The notes beneath the pieces are model-generated. The model was not told where the DNA came from. It saw nothing but the letters and a program-made list of their open reading frames with translations, and ran no database searches. Made by a program: the position numbers and the translations under genes. This document shows positions 1 to 8,425 of a stretch of 44,437 nucleotides of DNA, one piece after another. Each line of letters begins with the position of its first letter. The stretch's first letter is position 1. Source of the DNA: Opitutaceae bacterium (lineage in GTDB: Bacteria > Verrucomicrobiota > Verrucomicrobiia > Opitutales > Opitutaceae); contig SXSC01000179.1 in NCBI GenBank assembly GCA_005792355.1, positions 1-44,437 on the forward strand, read 5' to 3'.

Positions 1-45
1 ACTTGTCCGTCGTCGGCGGATTCTAGTGTGCCGACCGCAAAGTAG

Positions 46-123
46 CGTGACAAGTAGCGGCGAGCGCCAGCGAGTGGAGCGCGCCGGTGGTCCACTCGCT
101 GGCGCTCGCAGCTACACGTCACG
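46..123. repeat. REP-like long inverted repeat
   Basis: Two 33-nt arms (46-78 and 91-123) are reverse complements with three mismatches and flank a 12-nt loop. The inner 25 nt pair with one mismatch; the arm core reads GAGCGCCAGCGAGTGGA. There is no T-run on either side, so a simple intrinsic terminator is unlikely. The form is that of REP/BIME-type extragenic palindromes, which are usually multicopy, but I see no second copy in this window and no RAYT transposase gene. Confidence 0.7.
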
Positions 124-145
124 AAAGTTATTGGTCGCGCCACTG

Positions 146-175
146 GATGCCCGATGCCTGATTTCACGATTTCCG
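146..175 (+). repeat. Dispersed 30-bp intergenic repeat, copy 1
   Basis: This stretch matches 25 of 30 positions of 16855-16884. The shared part reads roughly GATGCC-GATGCC-G-TTTCACG. An 18-nt part (GATGCCCGATGCCTGATT) also recurs in inverted form at 16753-16770 with 16 of 18 matches. All copies lie between genes. Nature unknown. Confidence 0.4.
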
Positions 176-191
176 ACTGTTGGATTCCGGC

Positions 192-229
192 AAAAAAAAG
201 AGCCCGCCGTGTACCCCTACACGGCGGGC
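192..229 (-). terminator. Rho-independent terminator (minus strand)
   Basis: A perfect 12-bp stem (202-213 paired with 218-229) closes a 4-nt loop. On the minus strand it is followed within two bases by a run of eight T. It lies 13 nt past the stop of the small ORF at 243-350 and probably ends the methyltransferase/small-protein transcript. Confidence 0.9.
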
Positions 230-242
230 ATTGCTTTCTTTG

Positions 243-350
243 TTACCCCAAATCCCCCGCTATGCGGAGGAACAAGAGAACCATCACCCCAAATCCCAGG
301 TTCTCAACCCAATTCTTTCCCTTTGTGTCGTCCAGTAGGTGGACGCGCAT
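243..350 (-). CDS. Small (35 aa) predicted membrane protein
   Basis: The minus strand holds an ATG-to-TAA frame of 35 codons. The product has a polar N-terminus (MRVHLLDDTKGKNW) followed by a hydrophobic stretch (about residues 19-30, GFGVMVLLFLRI) that could form one short membrane helix. An in-frame TAA lies two codons upstream of the ATG, which fixes the start. The stop is 13 nt before the terminator stem at 192-229, and the methyltransferase gene ends 62 nt upstream, so both could share a transcript. I do not recognise a family. Size, hydrophobicity and tight placement before a terminator support a real gene; a chance frame cannot be excluded. Confidence 0.5.
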   Translation of the reverse strand: MRVHLLDDTKGKNWVENLGFGVMVLLFLRIAGDLG

Positions 351-412
351 GTTCCATTAGCCCGACCACTCCTGCTTATCTCCCACCGCCCGCTCTGTCC
401 CGCTGTCACCCC

Positions 413-1090
413 TCACAATTCACCCGCTTCCACCGTCAGCAGACGGGCCTGCTCGCATCGCTTCCTCGATTTTTCCACCCCGAGCGCCGCCAAACCAAGC
501 CGGTTCGCCACAGCCAGCACGGTCCCGACGCCACAAAATGGATCAAAGACAATTTTCGCCCCAACATGCTCCCCCGCGAAGCGCACTGCATGGGCCGCCG
601 CGCGGATGCCCATGGCTCTCACCCAGGCGAGACGGCCGGCATCGGCCACGACGTCGGGAATCGGAAGCACGTCGGGGCATTTCATGGCACGCGACACCGC
701 AATCAGGTGCGTGAAGCCAGGCCGGCCCAGCGTCAGCAGCCCCGGCTGGCGGCGGCAAACAATCTTGTGAAACAGCACGTGAGCCCCGGCATCCTCCGCC
801 GCACGTACGACGAGCGCACCTTTGTCGATCCACCGGCCGTCACGCTTGATGTCGGACTGGAAAAAGATCGCCGCACTCTCGTCCGGCACCGCATCGACGA
901 CAACGCGCACCGCCTCCATGAACCACCCGCGCCAGAGCGGCAGCGGCAGACCGACCTCGGAGACATCCGGCAGCGAAGTCACGGCACACGCGCCTGCGAT
1001 CGGTCCCTTCGCCCGCATCCAAGCGATCGCTTCGGCGCAATGCACCTCGCGTAGCGGCACTGTCGGAATCGCCACCGGTTGATTTTGCAT
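413..1090 (-). CDS. Putative SAM-dependent methyltransferase, permuted motif order
   Basis: From the ATG at 1090 the product is 225 aa. A typical SAM-binding motif I, DPFCGVGT, lies near the C-terminus (183-190), followed by LGVEKSRKRCEQA, which fits motif II. A TSLPD stretch at 39-43 sits where beta-class (m4C-type) DNA methyltransferases carry TSPPY, ahead of motif I, and is followed by a W-rich segment. The order IV-then-I is therefore permuted, and the catalytic motif is degenerate (LPD instead of PPY). Substrate unknown; DNA, RNA or another target is possible. The frame is open up to a GTG at 1195 that overlaps the upstream gene's TGA, but the extra 35 residues look non-conserved; an ATG at 1105 is also possible. 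Confidence 0.75.
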   Translation of the reverse strand: MQNQPVAIPTVPLREVHCAEAIAWMRAKGPIAGACAVTSLPDVSEVGLPLPLWRGWFMEAVRVVVDAVPDESAAIFFQSDIKRDGRWIDKGALVVRAAEDAGAHVLFHKIVCRRQPGLLTLGRPGFTHLIAVSRAMKCPDVLPIPDVVADAGRLAWVRAMGIRAAAHAVRFAGEHVGAKIVFDPFCGVGTVLAVANRLGLAALGVEKSRKRCEQARLLTVEAGEL

Positions 1091-1191
1091 GGGGAAGCGG
1101 TGCATCGGCGATAGGCAAAAACGGCCAACTCGCAACCGGCATCTCGTGCCGCTACCGCTCCGAGACACTCCGGGGTCCCAGGATGTCCGAA

Positions 1192-2892
1192 TCACTTCCG
1201 CGCCTTTTTCTTCTTCTCCGGTGTCGTCTCCGCTGCGGCCGGCGCCGTGACCTTGTGCAGAATCTGCCCGTCTGTCAGTAGTCGCTCGCGCAGCTTCGCG
1301 TACGGCACGTCCTGCACCGGAATCTTCGCATCGATCGCCATCACCGCCGCCGTCGCCGCCGACTGTCCCAGAATCATGAACACCGGCTCCATGCGGATCG
1401 AACCAAACGCGATGTGCGAACTCGAGAGACAGACCGGCACCAGCAGGTTTTCCGCCTGCCCCCGCTTCGGTACGAGCGCGCCGTAGGCAATTTCGTAGGG
1501 ACCGCCCGCCGACACTCCGATGTCGCCCTCGTTCTGCACGTGGCCGTCGGGCGTGACATAGCGCTGCACGTTGTGCGAATCGATCGTGTAGCTGCCCATC
1601 CCGACGGACTCCGGGGTCGGCTTCTTTTTCCGGAGTTCATTCTCCGTCATCACGTAGCTGCCAATCATGCGGCGCGCCTCGCGCACGTAGATCTGGTGCG
1701 GCCAGCCACCGTTGTCCTTGAACTCATCCTTCGGCAGGCCCCATTGGCGCATTTTTTCCTGCGCCTCCCGAGGCACGCGCGGATCGGTCGTGACGAAGTA
1801 GAGCCAGCCCTTCTGATACAATTCATGCTCCTTGATGATCTCGCGACGGCGCGCATAGGAGGCCTCGGGATAATCGTAGTTCATCCCGATGTTGTCGGTG
1901 CTGAAGGGTCCGTGGTTGTTCGTGTCGGTCTTGTGATTCGGAATCGGGTCGAATTTCCCAAAAGTCTCCGTCCAGCCGGCGGCGTAGATCCGGGCAAGCA
2001 ATTCATACTGTTTCGCGTCGTAGCCCTCCGGCTGCGCAAACGGGATCCGGTTGGCCGCGTGGTCGGTCAGGCACATGCGAAAACAATACGCCTGCACCTT
2101 CGTGTCGCCCTCGCCAAAAACGCCCGGTGCCGCGGCGCTCACGCGGGGCAGTACTCCGCTCATGGGATCGCCCGGCACCACGTAGGGACTGACCTTCTGC
2201 TTCAGCACGCCGAAGTGATGCCGGTGGTGCAGCACACCCGTCTGCACGCCGTTGTGCTCCTCGCCGTAGACGCGATTCGCCTCGCGACCGACGTGATATG
2301 CGACACCCGCCGACGCCATCAAGTCGCCCTCGTAGGTGGCGTCGATGAACATCTTTCCGGCATAGGTTTTCCCGCTGAGCGTGGTGATCGATGCGATGCG
2401 GGCGCCGGACTTCTTCACCCCCTTCGCGCGGTCGAGCCACTCGTCGCGCACGACCGTCACCCCGTGTTCGCGCACGAGATCCTCGAACACCTTCTCCGCC
2501 GCGTGCGGTTCGAAAATCCACATGGTGCGCTGTGCCCCGTCGATCGCCGGAGTGCCCTGCCCCTTGTTCCCATACTCGGATTTCTGCTGCGCCGTCCACG
2601 CGGCCGCCGAGTCGTAGTGCTTCCAGACGCGATGGTAAAAATCGCGCGCCAGCCCGCCGATCACGGATTTGTCGCCCGTGTCGGTCCAACCAAGCCCGCC
2701 GCTGGTCAGCCCGCCGAGATGCCGGTCCGGGCTCACCAAAATCACGCTCCGGCCCATCGCCTTCGCCTGCACCGCGGCGATCACCGCCCCGCTGGTGCCG
2801 CCGTAGACGACGACATCGTAGTCGGCGGAACGCAGTCCGCTCATGCTTGCCAGAATCGCCACCCAGTACCCTGTGACTTTGGAGTAATTCAT
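1192..2892 (-). CDS. Exported FAD-dependent oxidoreductase (PF12831 type)
   Basis: The ATG at 2892 gives 566 aa. A short hydrophobic N-terminus (about residues 9-20) suggests export or a membrane anchor. A Rossmann FAD-binding motif follows directly (VVVYGGTSGAVIAA, 27-40), then HLGGLTSGGLGWTDTG, typical of the FAD_oxidored family abundant in Planctomycetes and Verrucomicrobia. IDATYEGDL and C-terminal glycine-rich stretches also fit. The C-terminus is lysine-rich (EKKKKARK). Substrate unknown. It follows the nitrilase gene with a 134-nt gap and its TGA abuts the methyltransferase frame. The frame is open up to 3126, but the sequence before 2892 does not look like protein of this family. Confidence 0.85.
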   Translation of the reverse strand: MNYSKVTGYWVAILASMSGLRSADYDVVVYGGTSGAVIAAVQAKAMGRSVILVSPDRHLGGLTSGGLGWTDTGDKSVIGGLARDFYHRVWKHYDSAAAWTAQQKSEYGNKGQGTPAIDGAQRTMWIFEPHAAEKVFEDLVREHGVTVVRDEWLDRAKGVKKSGARIASITTLSGKTYAGKMFIDATYEGDLMASAGVAYHVGREANRVYGEEHNGVQTGVLHHRHHFGVLKQKVSPYVVPGDPMSGVLPRVSAAAPGVFGEGDTKVQAYCFRMCLTDHAANRIPFAQPEGYDAKQYELLARIYAAGWTETFGKFDPIPNHKTDTNNHGPFSTDNIGMNYDYPEASYARRREIIKEHELYQKGWLYFVTTDPRVPREAQEKMRQWGLPKDEFKDNGGWPHQIYVREARRMIGSYVMTENELRKKKPTPESVGMGSYTIDSHNVQRYVTPDGHVQNEGDIGVSAGGPYEIAYGALVPKRGQAENLLVPVCLSSSHIAFGSIRMEPVFMILGQSAATAAVMAIDAKIPVQDVPYAKLRERLLTDGQILHKVTAPAAAETTPEKKKKARK

Positions 2893-3026
2893 GCGCCGAT
2901 CCCATTGCTCGCCCCGCCGCCCCGTGTCGAGTCTTTGCGCGGCCACGAACAGATCGAGGGCGGAGTGCGGACGAAAAATTCCAGCGAATACCGCCAAAGG
3001 GTAACGCGCCGACCCGGTCGAAACGG

Positions 3027-4064
3027 TTAACGGGCCGGTGCCTGGGCCGCGGCCCCCGGCTTCAGCGTTTCCAAACCAGGGTACACTTTCGCTTCGAACC
3101 GCCGGCGCATCTCCCCGCTGCGCCACTCGAGAAACTTCTGCTCCTCCGCATCGCGCGCAGCCGGATCGCGGACCGCCGCGGTCGGTATCACGATCTCCGA
3201 AAACGTCACCGCCACCGCTTCGCGCCGCAACGCCGCGATCTCACCGCCGCTCACGATAAGGCTCACGCCGACGTTGGCCTCGACAACGGGCAGGCCGTTT
3301 TCGCGTCCGCGGGCCAGCACCGCGGCGTCCTGCGCCTCGCTCTTCGAGCCGTAGGAGGGAATCACGAGAAACTGCGCCCCGTCCAGCGCGGGAATCCGGG
3401 CCAGCGCGGGATTCCACCGGTCGTTGCAGATCAGAATGCCGCACCGGCCGTACGGCGTGTCGAACGCACGGCTCTGCACCCCGAGGCGATTCCACCACCA
3501 GTCGGGATGATAGCCTTCGGCCAGTTGCATCTTGTGATATTTGCCCCGGATCACACCCGCGTCGTCGATGAACACCGCCGTGTTGAACACGTCCGCGGAG
3601 ATCCTCTCCGCAAAACCGAAGACCAGGCAGAGCCCGAGGGACTTCGCGAGGTCCTGAAACCGCCGGATCAGATGATGATCGATCGGAATCGCGGCGTCCC
3701 TCATCCGAGCCACCGGGATTTTTCCCGCCAGCATCTCGTTTACAACATATCCCTCGAGCACTCCCTCCGGTGCGACGGCGATCTTCGCCCCGCCCGCGGC
3801 GGCCTCTCGAAACGCCCGCTCCAGGCGATCTGCGTTGCCCGCCAGATCGAGTTTCTCCGGTACAAACGAGATCGCCGCCACACGGACGCTTTGCGGCGCA
3901 GGCTTGCCCTCCGCCCCTTCAGCGCCGCGCGCCAACGCGGGCGCCACGATCAGTGCCATCGCCAGCACCGCCGCGAACGTCACGGCGCGGAAAGAAATCC
4001 GCCACGCGGGTGCGCCGCGGACGCCGGCCAAAGTCAGGGTGGTTTTCTGGGGAAGTGTCCGCAT
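3027..4064 (-). CDS. Exported carbon-nitrogen hydrolase (nitrilase superfamily)
   Basis: The ATG at 4064 gives 345 aa with a signal peptide (hydrophobic about 26-46, then ALARGAEG). The nitrilase-fold catalytic triad is visible: Glu100 in VAPEGVLEGY, Lys178 in GKYHKMQL and Cys213 in GILICNDRWNP. Enzymes of this family hydrolyse nitriles or amides (amidases, carbamylases, ureidopropionase); the specific substrate cannot be read here. A periplasmic location is unusual, since most members are cytosolic. The frame extends upstream to 4328 without looking coding. It is divergent from the secreted protein at 4356. Confidence 0.88.
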   Translation of the reverse strand: MRTLPQKTTLTLAGVRGAPAWRISFRAVTFAAVLAMALIVAPALARGAEGAEGKPAPQSVRVAAISFVPEKLDLAGNADRLERAFREAAAGGAKIAVAPEGVLEGYVVNEMLAGKIPVARMRDAAIPIDHHLIRRFQDLAKSLGLCLVFGFAERISADVFNTAVFIDDAGVIRGKYHKMQLAEGYHPDWWWNRLGVQSRAFDTPYGRCGILICNDRWNPALARIPALDGAQFLVIPSYGSKSEAQDAAVLARGRENGLPVVEANVGVSLIVSGGEIAALRREAVAVTFSEIVIPTAAVRDPAARDAEEQKFLEWRSGEMRRRFEAKVYPGLETLKPGAAAQAPAR

Positions 4065-4355
4065 GGTGCGAGCCACTGGTCGGCTTGATACGGCCGGCCC
4101 GGCGCGTCGGCGAGCAGAAATCCACCACGCCGACTGAAATAATGCCTGGCGACACGCCCGCCGGGCGTGCGCGCATTCCTGAACCCGCCACCCTGTCAGC
4201 CTGAACCCCAAAGCGCGCCGACTCCGGCGAGCAAGCCTGCCCGGGATGGCCAGGCGAAGGGCGAGGGTTCGCTGACCCCGCCCTGCGACGACCCGCGGGG
4301 GGCGTAGCCCAGACTTGCGCGGAACCAAATCGTGTCTCAGCGTTCAATCATCGCC

Positions 4356-4997
4356 ATGGTTCGCCCCGTTGCCCTTTCCCTCCTGACCGCGACGCTGGCT
4401 GCGACGACACCGTCGTCGCTGCCGGCTCAGAATGCGGTGCCCGTTTCGGCCACGCCCATCCTGAATGCCGCCCCGTCTGCGGCGCCCGCGCCGGAGACCC
4501 CGCGCCGCCGGCGGGCGATTTCAGGTGAGGTGGCGGCTGCGCTGGCCGCGGCCACCCCCAAGTACACCCCGCCTCCGCCCAAACCGCCCCCCACGCCCGA
4601 AGCGGAGCAGATTGATTTGCGGGACGTCGACAAGCCGAAGAACACGATCGTGCGTCTGCCCAAGTATATCGTGCGGGAGCAAAAGCCCCCGGTCTTCCGC
4701 GAACGCGATATCAACACCGCCAAGGGCCTCACCGCGATCGCGATGGGGCGCTACATCTCCGATGCCGATCGCGCCATGAATCGATTCACCCTTCCGCTTT
4801 TCGGCTCCTCCAAGGAATCTCGCGCGCTCGCGATGTACGCCGAGGACGAGCGCCTCCAAAACATGAGCGACCTCCGGGATGCCGCGACGAACGCCAGCAA
4901 GTCCGACGCCGCCGCCGGCACCTACATTCGCAGGGAGTCGCAAAAGACCTTTCTGCGCACGAGTGACTTTGGCTGGAGCAGCGGGGACCCGCGGTAG
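4356..4997 (+). CDS. Secreted proline-rich protein of unknown function
   Basis: The ATG at 4356 encodes 213 aa beginning with a clear signal peptide (MVRPVALSLLTATLAATTPSS). A low-complexity alanine/proline linker with a PPPPKPPPTPEAE run follows, then a better-ordered part with IVRLPKYIVREQKPPVFRERD and a charged C-terminus. The VRLPKYIV-type core resembles hypothetical secreted proteins I associate with Opitutaceae; function unknown. A GTG at 4332 is an alternative start but would put polar residues before the signal peptide. It ends 4 bp from the convergent small gene. Confidence 0.75.
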   Translation: MVRPVALSLLTATLAATTPSSLPAQNAVPVSATPILNAAPSAAPAPETPRRRRAISGEVAAALAAATPKYTPPPPKPPPTPEAEQIDLRDVDKPKNTIVRLPKYIVREQKPPVFRERDINTAKGLTAIAMGRYISDADRAMNRFTLPLFGSSKESRALAMYAEDERLQNMSDLRDAATNASKSDAAAGTYIRRESQKTFLRTSDFGWSSGDPR

Positions 4998-5001
4998 CCG
5001 T

Positions 5002-5301
5002 CTATTCCTCCACCAACGCCCGCGCGATCTGCTCCCATTCGGCGGCGAGGGTCACCTCGGCGGCAGGCTGCGGCCGACCAGCCCGGGCGCACCAATAGCC
5101 GGCGTTGCCCAGATCGCCCTCCTTCCGATGCAGGTAAGCGTGCACCCATGAGCCCGCACGGGAGTGATCCTCCTGAGCGCAGCCATGGGCCCCGGCCCAA
5201 TCGCCGCGCGCATCACGCCACAAGCCCTGCAACGCGCCGCTGCACCCCGCGGCCGGAGCGGAATCCCGTCCGATGGATTGCTGGAATTCTTCAAATGACA
5301 T
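5002..5301 (-). CDS. Small conserved protein of unknown function
   Basis: The ATG at 5301 gives 99 aa (a GTG at 5307 would add two residues). The segments ALQGLWRDARGDW, AHGCAQEDHS and SWVHAYLHRKEGDLGNAGYW match a conserved bacterial family of about 80-100 residues with no assigned function; I recognise the pattern rather than a named gene. It probably folds as a small helical, repeat-like protein. It has no signal peptide, is convergent with the secreted protein and divergent from birA. Confidence 0.8.
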   Translation of the reverse strand: MSFEEFQQSIGRDSAPAAGCSGALQGLWRDARGDWAGAHGCAQEDHSRAGSWVHAYLHRKEGDLGNAGYWCARAGRPQPAAEVTLAAEWEQIARALVEE

Positions 5302-5413
5302 TTGCACCAGCGTGCGCGACGCGCTTCACATTTCAATCGCGAGTTGCGCCGTTCCTCTTCACCGCCATCCGAAGTATTTTCATCGCCCGTCGAATCCCCG
5401 TTCGCACTCTTCC

Positions 5414-6403
5414 ATGCCGACCGCCGAACACATCATCCTGCGCGAGCTCCTGGCCCGGGATCCCCATTGGGTCTCCGGCTCGAAACTGGCCGCGCGCCTC
5501 GGAGTCTCCCGGGTGGCGGTGTGGCAGCACATGGAAAAGTTGCGGGCGGCGGGCTTCATCTTCGACGCCCAACGCGCCCGCGGCTATCGCATCGCCGCCC
5601 GACCCGCGACGCTGCATGCGCCCCTCCTTGAAGCCCAGCTGAAGGTGCGGCCGCGGGGCTTTTCCTTGCTCGTCCTCGACGAGGTGGACAGCACGAACGA
5701 CGAGGCCGCCCGGCAGCTCGCCGCCGGCCGAACGGTGCCGTTCGCCGTGCTGGCGCGCCGGCAGACCCGCGGTCGCGGCCGTTTCGGCCGCGTCTGGCAT
5801 AGCGCCTCGGCCGCGAATCTCTACGCGAGCTTCGCCTTTCGTCCGCGGGTCGAACCCGGGCGCATGCAGACCTTCACCCTCTGGATGGGCGTGAACATCT
5901 GCGAACTGCTGGCAAATTTCGCCGGCGTCGCGCCCGGCATCAAATGGCCCAACGACATTCTGTTCGGCGGTCGCAAGGCCGGCGGGCTGCTCACCGAGGC
6001 GCGGGTCGACGCCGACGAGATCCGCGACCTCGTCTTCGGACTCGGCCTCAACGTCAACCACCCGGCCGGCTCCTGGCCCGCCGATCTGGCCCGGCGCGCC
6101 GTGGCGCTGGCCGAGTTGACCGGCGCCCCACTCGATCTCAACCGCCTCGCCGTCGCGCTCATCGGGCGGGTGCTGCTCGCGTATCAGGCTTTTGTCGACG
6201 GCGAACATCGGTCGAACTTTGCCGACCTGTGGAATCGCTTCGACGTGCTGCGCGGCCAGCTGGTCACCCTGCTCGAGGGCGGCCGGCGGCACTCCGGGAT
6301 CGTGAGCGGGCTCGACGATGAAGGCGCCCTGATTCTCCGCGACCCGCTCGGCCGGATGCAGCGGTTTCGCGCCGGCGAGGTCACCCTCGAGAAAACCGGC
6401 TAG
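5414..6403 (+). CDS. birA: Bifunctional biotin ligase / biotin operon repressor BirA
   Basis: The product (329 aa) attaches biotin to the acetyl-CoA carboxylase carrier protein through biotinyl-AMP. The N-terminal 60 residues form a winged helix (LAARLGVSRVAVWQHMEKLR), so it may also act as a repressor. The ligase domain shows VDSTNDEAAR (91-100), the biotinyl-AMP loop GRGRFGR (120-126), KWPND (177-181) and the catalytic lysine region GRKAGG (Lys188). A C-terminal SH3-like domain (about 280-329) completes the usual architecture. The ATG at 5414 fits the domain start. The ABC operon begins 77 nt downstream. Confidence 0.96.
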   Translation: MPTAEHIILRELLARDPHWVSGSKLAARLGVSRVAVWQHMEKLRAAGFIFDAQRARGYRIAARPATLHAPLLEAQLKVRPRGFSLLVLDEVDSTNDEAARQLAAGRTVPFAVLARRQTRGRGRFGRVWHSASAANLYASFAFRPRVEPGRMQTFTLWMGVNICELLANFAGVAPGIKWPNDILFGGRKAGGLLTEARVDADEIRDLVFGLGLNVNHPAGSWPADLARRAVALAELTGAPLDLNRLAVALIGRVLLAYQAFVDGEHRSNFADLWNRFDVLRGQLVTLLEGGRRHSGIVSGLDDEGALILRDPLGRMQRFRAGEVTLEKTG

Positions 6404-6480
6404 CCGCCGATCTCCGGCCGACGTCGGTTTCTACTCTAGCTTTCGGTGAACATTGCCTCAAATTAGCGGTTCAAACGAAT

Positions 6481-7485
6481 ATGTCCGAATTGCCGACCGC
6501 CATCGAAGTCTCCCATCTCGTGAAATCCTATGGCGGGATCACGGCCGTGAACGACATCAGTTTCACGGTGGCACGCGGCGAAATCGTGGGTTTCCTGGGA
6601 CCCAATGGAGCGGGCAAGTCGACCACCATGCGCATCCTCACGGGTTATCTGCCGGCAACCTCCGGGAGCGTGAAAATCTGCGGTCTGCCCGTTGCCACCC
6701 AACCCGATGAAATCAAGCGCCGGATCGGCTACATGCCGGAAAACAACCCGCTCCCGGAGGACATGCGGGTCTCCGAGTACATGTATTTCCGCGGCCGGCT
6801 GAAGGAAATTCCGCGGCGCAAACTCGGCCCGCGGATCGACGAAGTGCTCGAGGTCTGCGACCTGAAGCGCGTGCGCCACAAAATCATCGGGCATCTGTCC
6901 AAGGGGTATCGCCAGCGGGTCGGCATCGCCGAGGCGATCCTTGCCGAGCCGCCGGTGATCATCATGGATGAGCCGACCATCGGCCTCGACCCGCACCAGA
7001 TTCTCATCGTGCGCGACCTCATCGCCAGCCTGCGCGGCCGGATGACCGTGATCATCTCCTCGCATATTCTGCCGGAAATCGAGGTGACCTGCGACCGCGT
7101 GCTCATCATCAACCAGGGCCGCGTGGTTGCCCAAGGCACACCCGCCCAACTCCGCCGGGAGATCGTCGGCCATTCCTCGTATCAGTTGGAGCTGTCCGGA
7201 GACGCGACGGCGCTGCCCTCCGTGTTGGCGGGGGTCAGTGAAACGCTGCACCGTACCGCGATCGGCGATCCAGGTGCGGATGGCTTTCGTCGCGTGACCG
7301 TCACGACCGATCACGACGACGAGTTGGGCGAACCGCTGCTGGCGGCGCTCCTCGCCCGGGGATTTCGGGTGCGGGCGCTGAGCCGTGAGAACCCCACGCT
7401 CGAAGATGTTTTCCTGGCGGCGACCCGCCGCAGTTGGGATGCCGTCGCCGCGCCACCGCCAAAGGCTGAAAAACCCGCCGGCTAG
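6481..7485 (+). CDS. ABC transporter ATP-binding protein (GldA-like)
   Basis: The product (334 aa) is a cytoplasmic ATPase for an ABC-2-type exporter. It has Walker A GPNGAGKS (40-47), signature LSKGYRQR (139-146), Walker B VIIMDEP (159-165) and H-loop SSH (193-195). The Q-loop position reads YMPENN, without the usual Gln, as is common in GldA-like ATPases. The region after about 230 is a C-terminal extension typical of ABC-2 ATPases. It leads a same-strand block with permease, GldG-like and DUF4340 genes, the set-up of the gliding-associated Gld system and of related auxiliary exporters found in non-gliding bacteria. Substrate unknown. Confidence 0.93.
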   Translation: MSELPTAIEVSHLVKSYGGITAVNDISFTVARGEIVGFLGPNGAGKSTTMRILTGYLPATSGSVKICGLPVATQPDEIKRRIGYMPENNPLPEDMRVSEYMYFRGRLKEIPRRKLGPRIDEVLEVCDLKRVRHKIIGHLSKGYRQRVGIAEAILAEPPVIIMDEPTIGLDPHQILIVRDLIASLRGRMTVIISSHILPEIEVTCDRVLIINQGRVVAQGTPAQLRREIVGHSSYQLELSGDATALPSVLAGVSETLHRTAIGDPGADGFRRVTVTTDHDDELGEPLLAALLARGFRVRALSRENPTLEDVFLAATRRSWDAVAAPPPKAEKPAG

Positions 7486-7553
7486 GACGCTGCGCTTCCT
7501 ACCTCTTCCCCTCGTCCAAGATTTTCAACCTTGCACCCCCCCAGCCCTTTTTC

Positions 7554-8315
7554 ATGAGACACTTTCCCACCTTGCTCAGCCACGAACTCCGCATGCTGCT
7601 GGTCAGCCCCGCCACGTATGTGGCGGCGACGCTTTTCCTCGGTTTCATGGGCCTGATTTTCACCAAGATCCTGGAAGTTTACAGTGCCGCTCCGCAGGAA
7701 TCCTCGCCGGCAATGGTTTACTTCCAACTCTTCTGGCTGCCGGCGTGCGTCATGGTTCCGCTGCTGACCATGAAGTGCCTCGCGGAGGAGCGCCGGCTTG
7801 GGACGATCGAGACGCTGCTCACCACGCCCGTCACCACCACCGAGGTGGTCCTCGCGAAATTTGGCGCCGCCTATTTTCTCTATGCGGCCCTCTGGGGTTC
7901 GACGGCCGGCTTCTTCTACATTCTGCGGAGATTTTCCGGAGACTCCCGCTTTCTTGATTCCGGACCTCTGCTCGGCGGATTCTTGTTTATCGCGGTTTCG
8001 GGACTCTTCTTTGTGGCGATCGGCGTGCTCGCGAGTTCGGTCACAAAAAATCAATCCGTGGCCGGCATCCTGAGCTGCGTGGCCCTTGCCTCCCTCATCA
8101 TCGGCGGCAATGCCCTCTCCGACTCCGCGTGGCTCGAGCAAGGTCTCTTCCGTCCGGCCAAATTCGCGATCGAGTACGGCCATGTCTTTGCGCACCGGGA
8201 CGACTTCACGCGCGGGGTCATCGATACCCGGCATCTGTTGTTTTATCTCAGCGGCACGGTGTTATCGCTGATCTTCAGCATCCTCAGTGTCGAAGCCAAA
8301 TTGCTCCACGCCTAG
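7554..8315 (+). CDS. ABC-2 type permease (GldF-like)
   Basis: This 253-aa protein is almost entirely hydrophobic, with about six membrane segments (for example near 20-38, 60-78, 104-122, 145-165, 172-195 and 232-248). The loop EERRLGTIETLLTTPVTTTEVVLAKF is the hallmark conserved stretch of ABC-2/GldF permeases. It lies 68 nt after the ATPase and would form the membrane channel with it. The leader before the ATG is pyrimidine-rich with no Shine-Dalgarno motif. Confidence 0.92.
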   Translation: MRHFPTLLSHELRMLLVSPATYVAATLFLGFMGLIFTKILEVYSAAPQESSPAMVYFQLFWLPACVMVPLLTMKCLAEERRLGTIETLLTTPVTTTEVVLAKFGAAYFLYAALWGSTAGFFYILRRFSGDSRFLDSGPLLGGFLFIAVSGLFFVAIGVLASSVTKNQSVAGILSCVALASLIIGGNALSDSAWLEQGLFRPAKFAIEYGHVFAHRDDFTRGVIDTRHLLFYLSGTVLSLIFSILSVEAKLLHA

Positions 8316-8425
8316 CCAACGTGAAAGTGAGAGGGCCGGGAAAGTGAACCTGCCCACCAAACACGCCCGCCCTCGCCTCCAGTTCCACTCCCACTCTCCC
8401 TTTCCCTTCCCTCGCCCTGAGCCCC

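Noticed and set aside
1414..3030. A 538-codon plus-strand frame
   Set aside because: It is antisense to the FAD oxidoreductase and has no recognisable motif.
4140..4180. A short GC hairpin (CACGCCC/GGGCGTG) before the secreted-protein gene
   Set aside because: A 7-bp stem with no T-run in 64-70% GC DNA is weak evidence for any function.
4065..4355. Possible tRNA or small RNA near a GGTTCG-like stretch
   Set aside because: No acceptor stem or full cloverleaf can be drawn.
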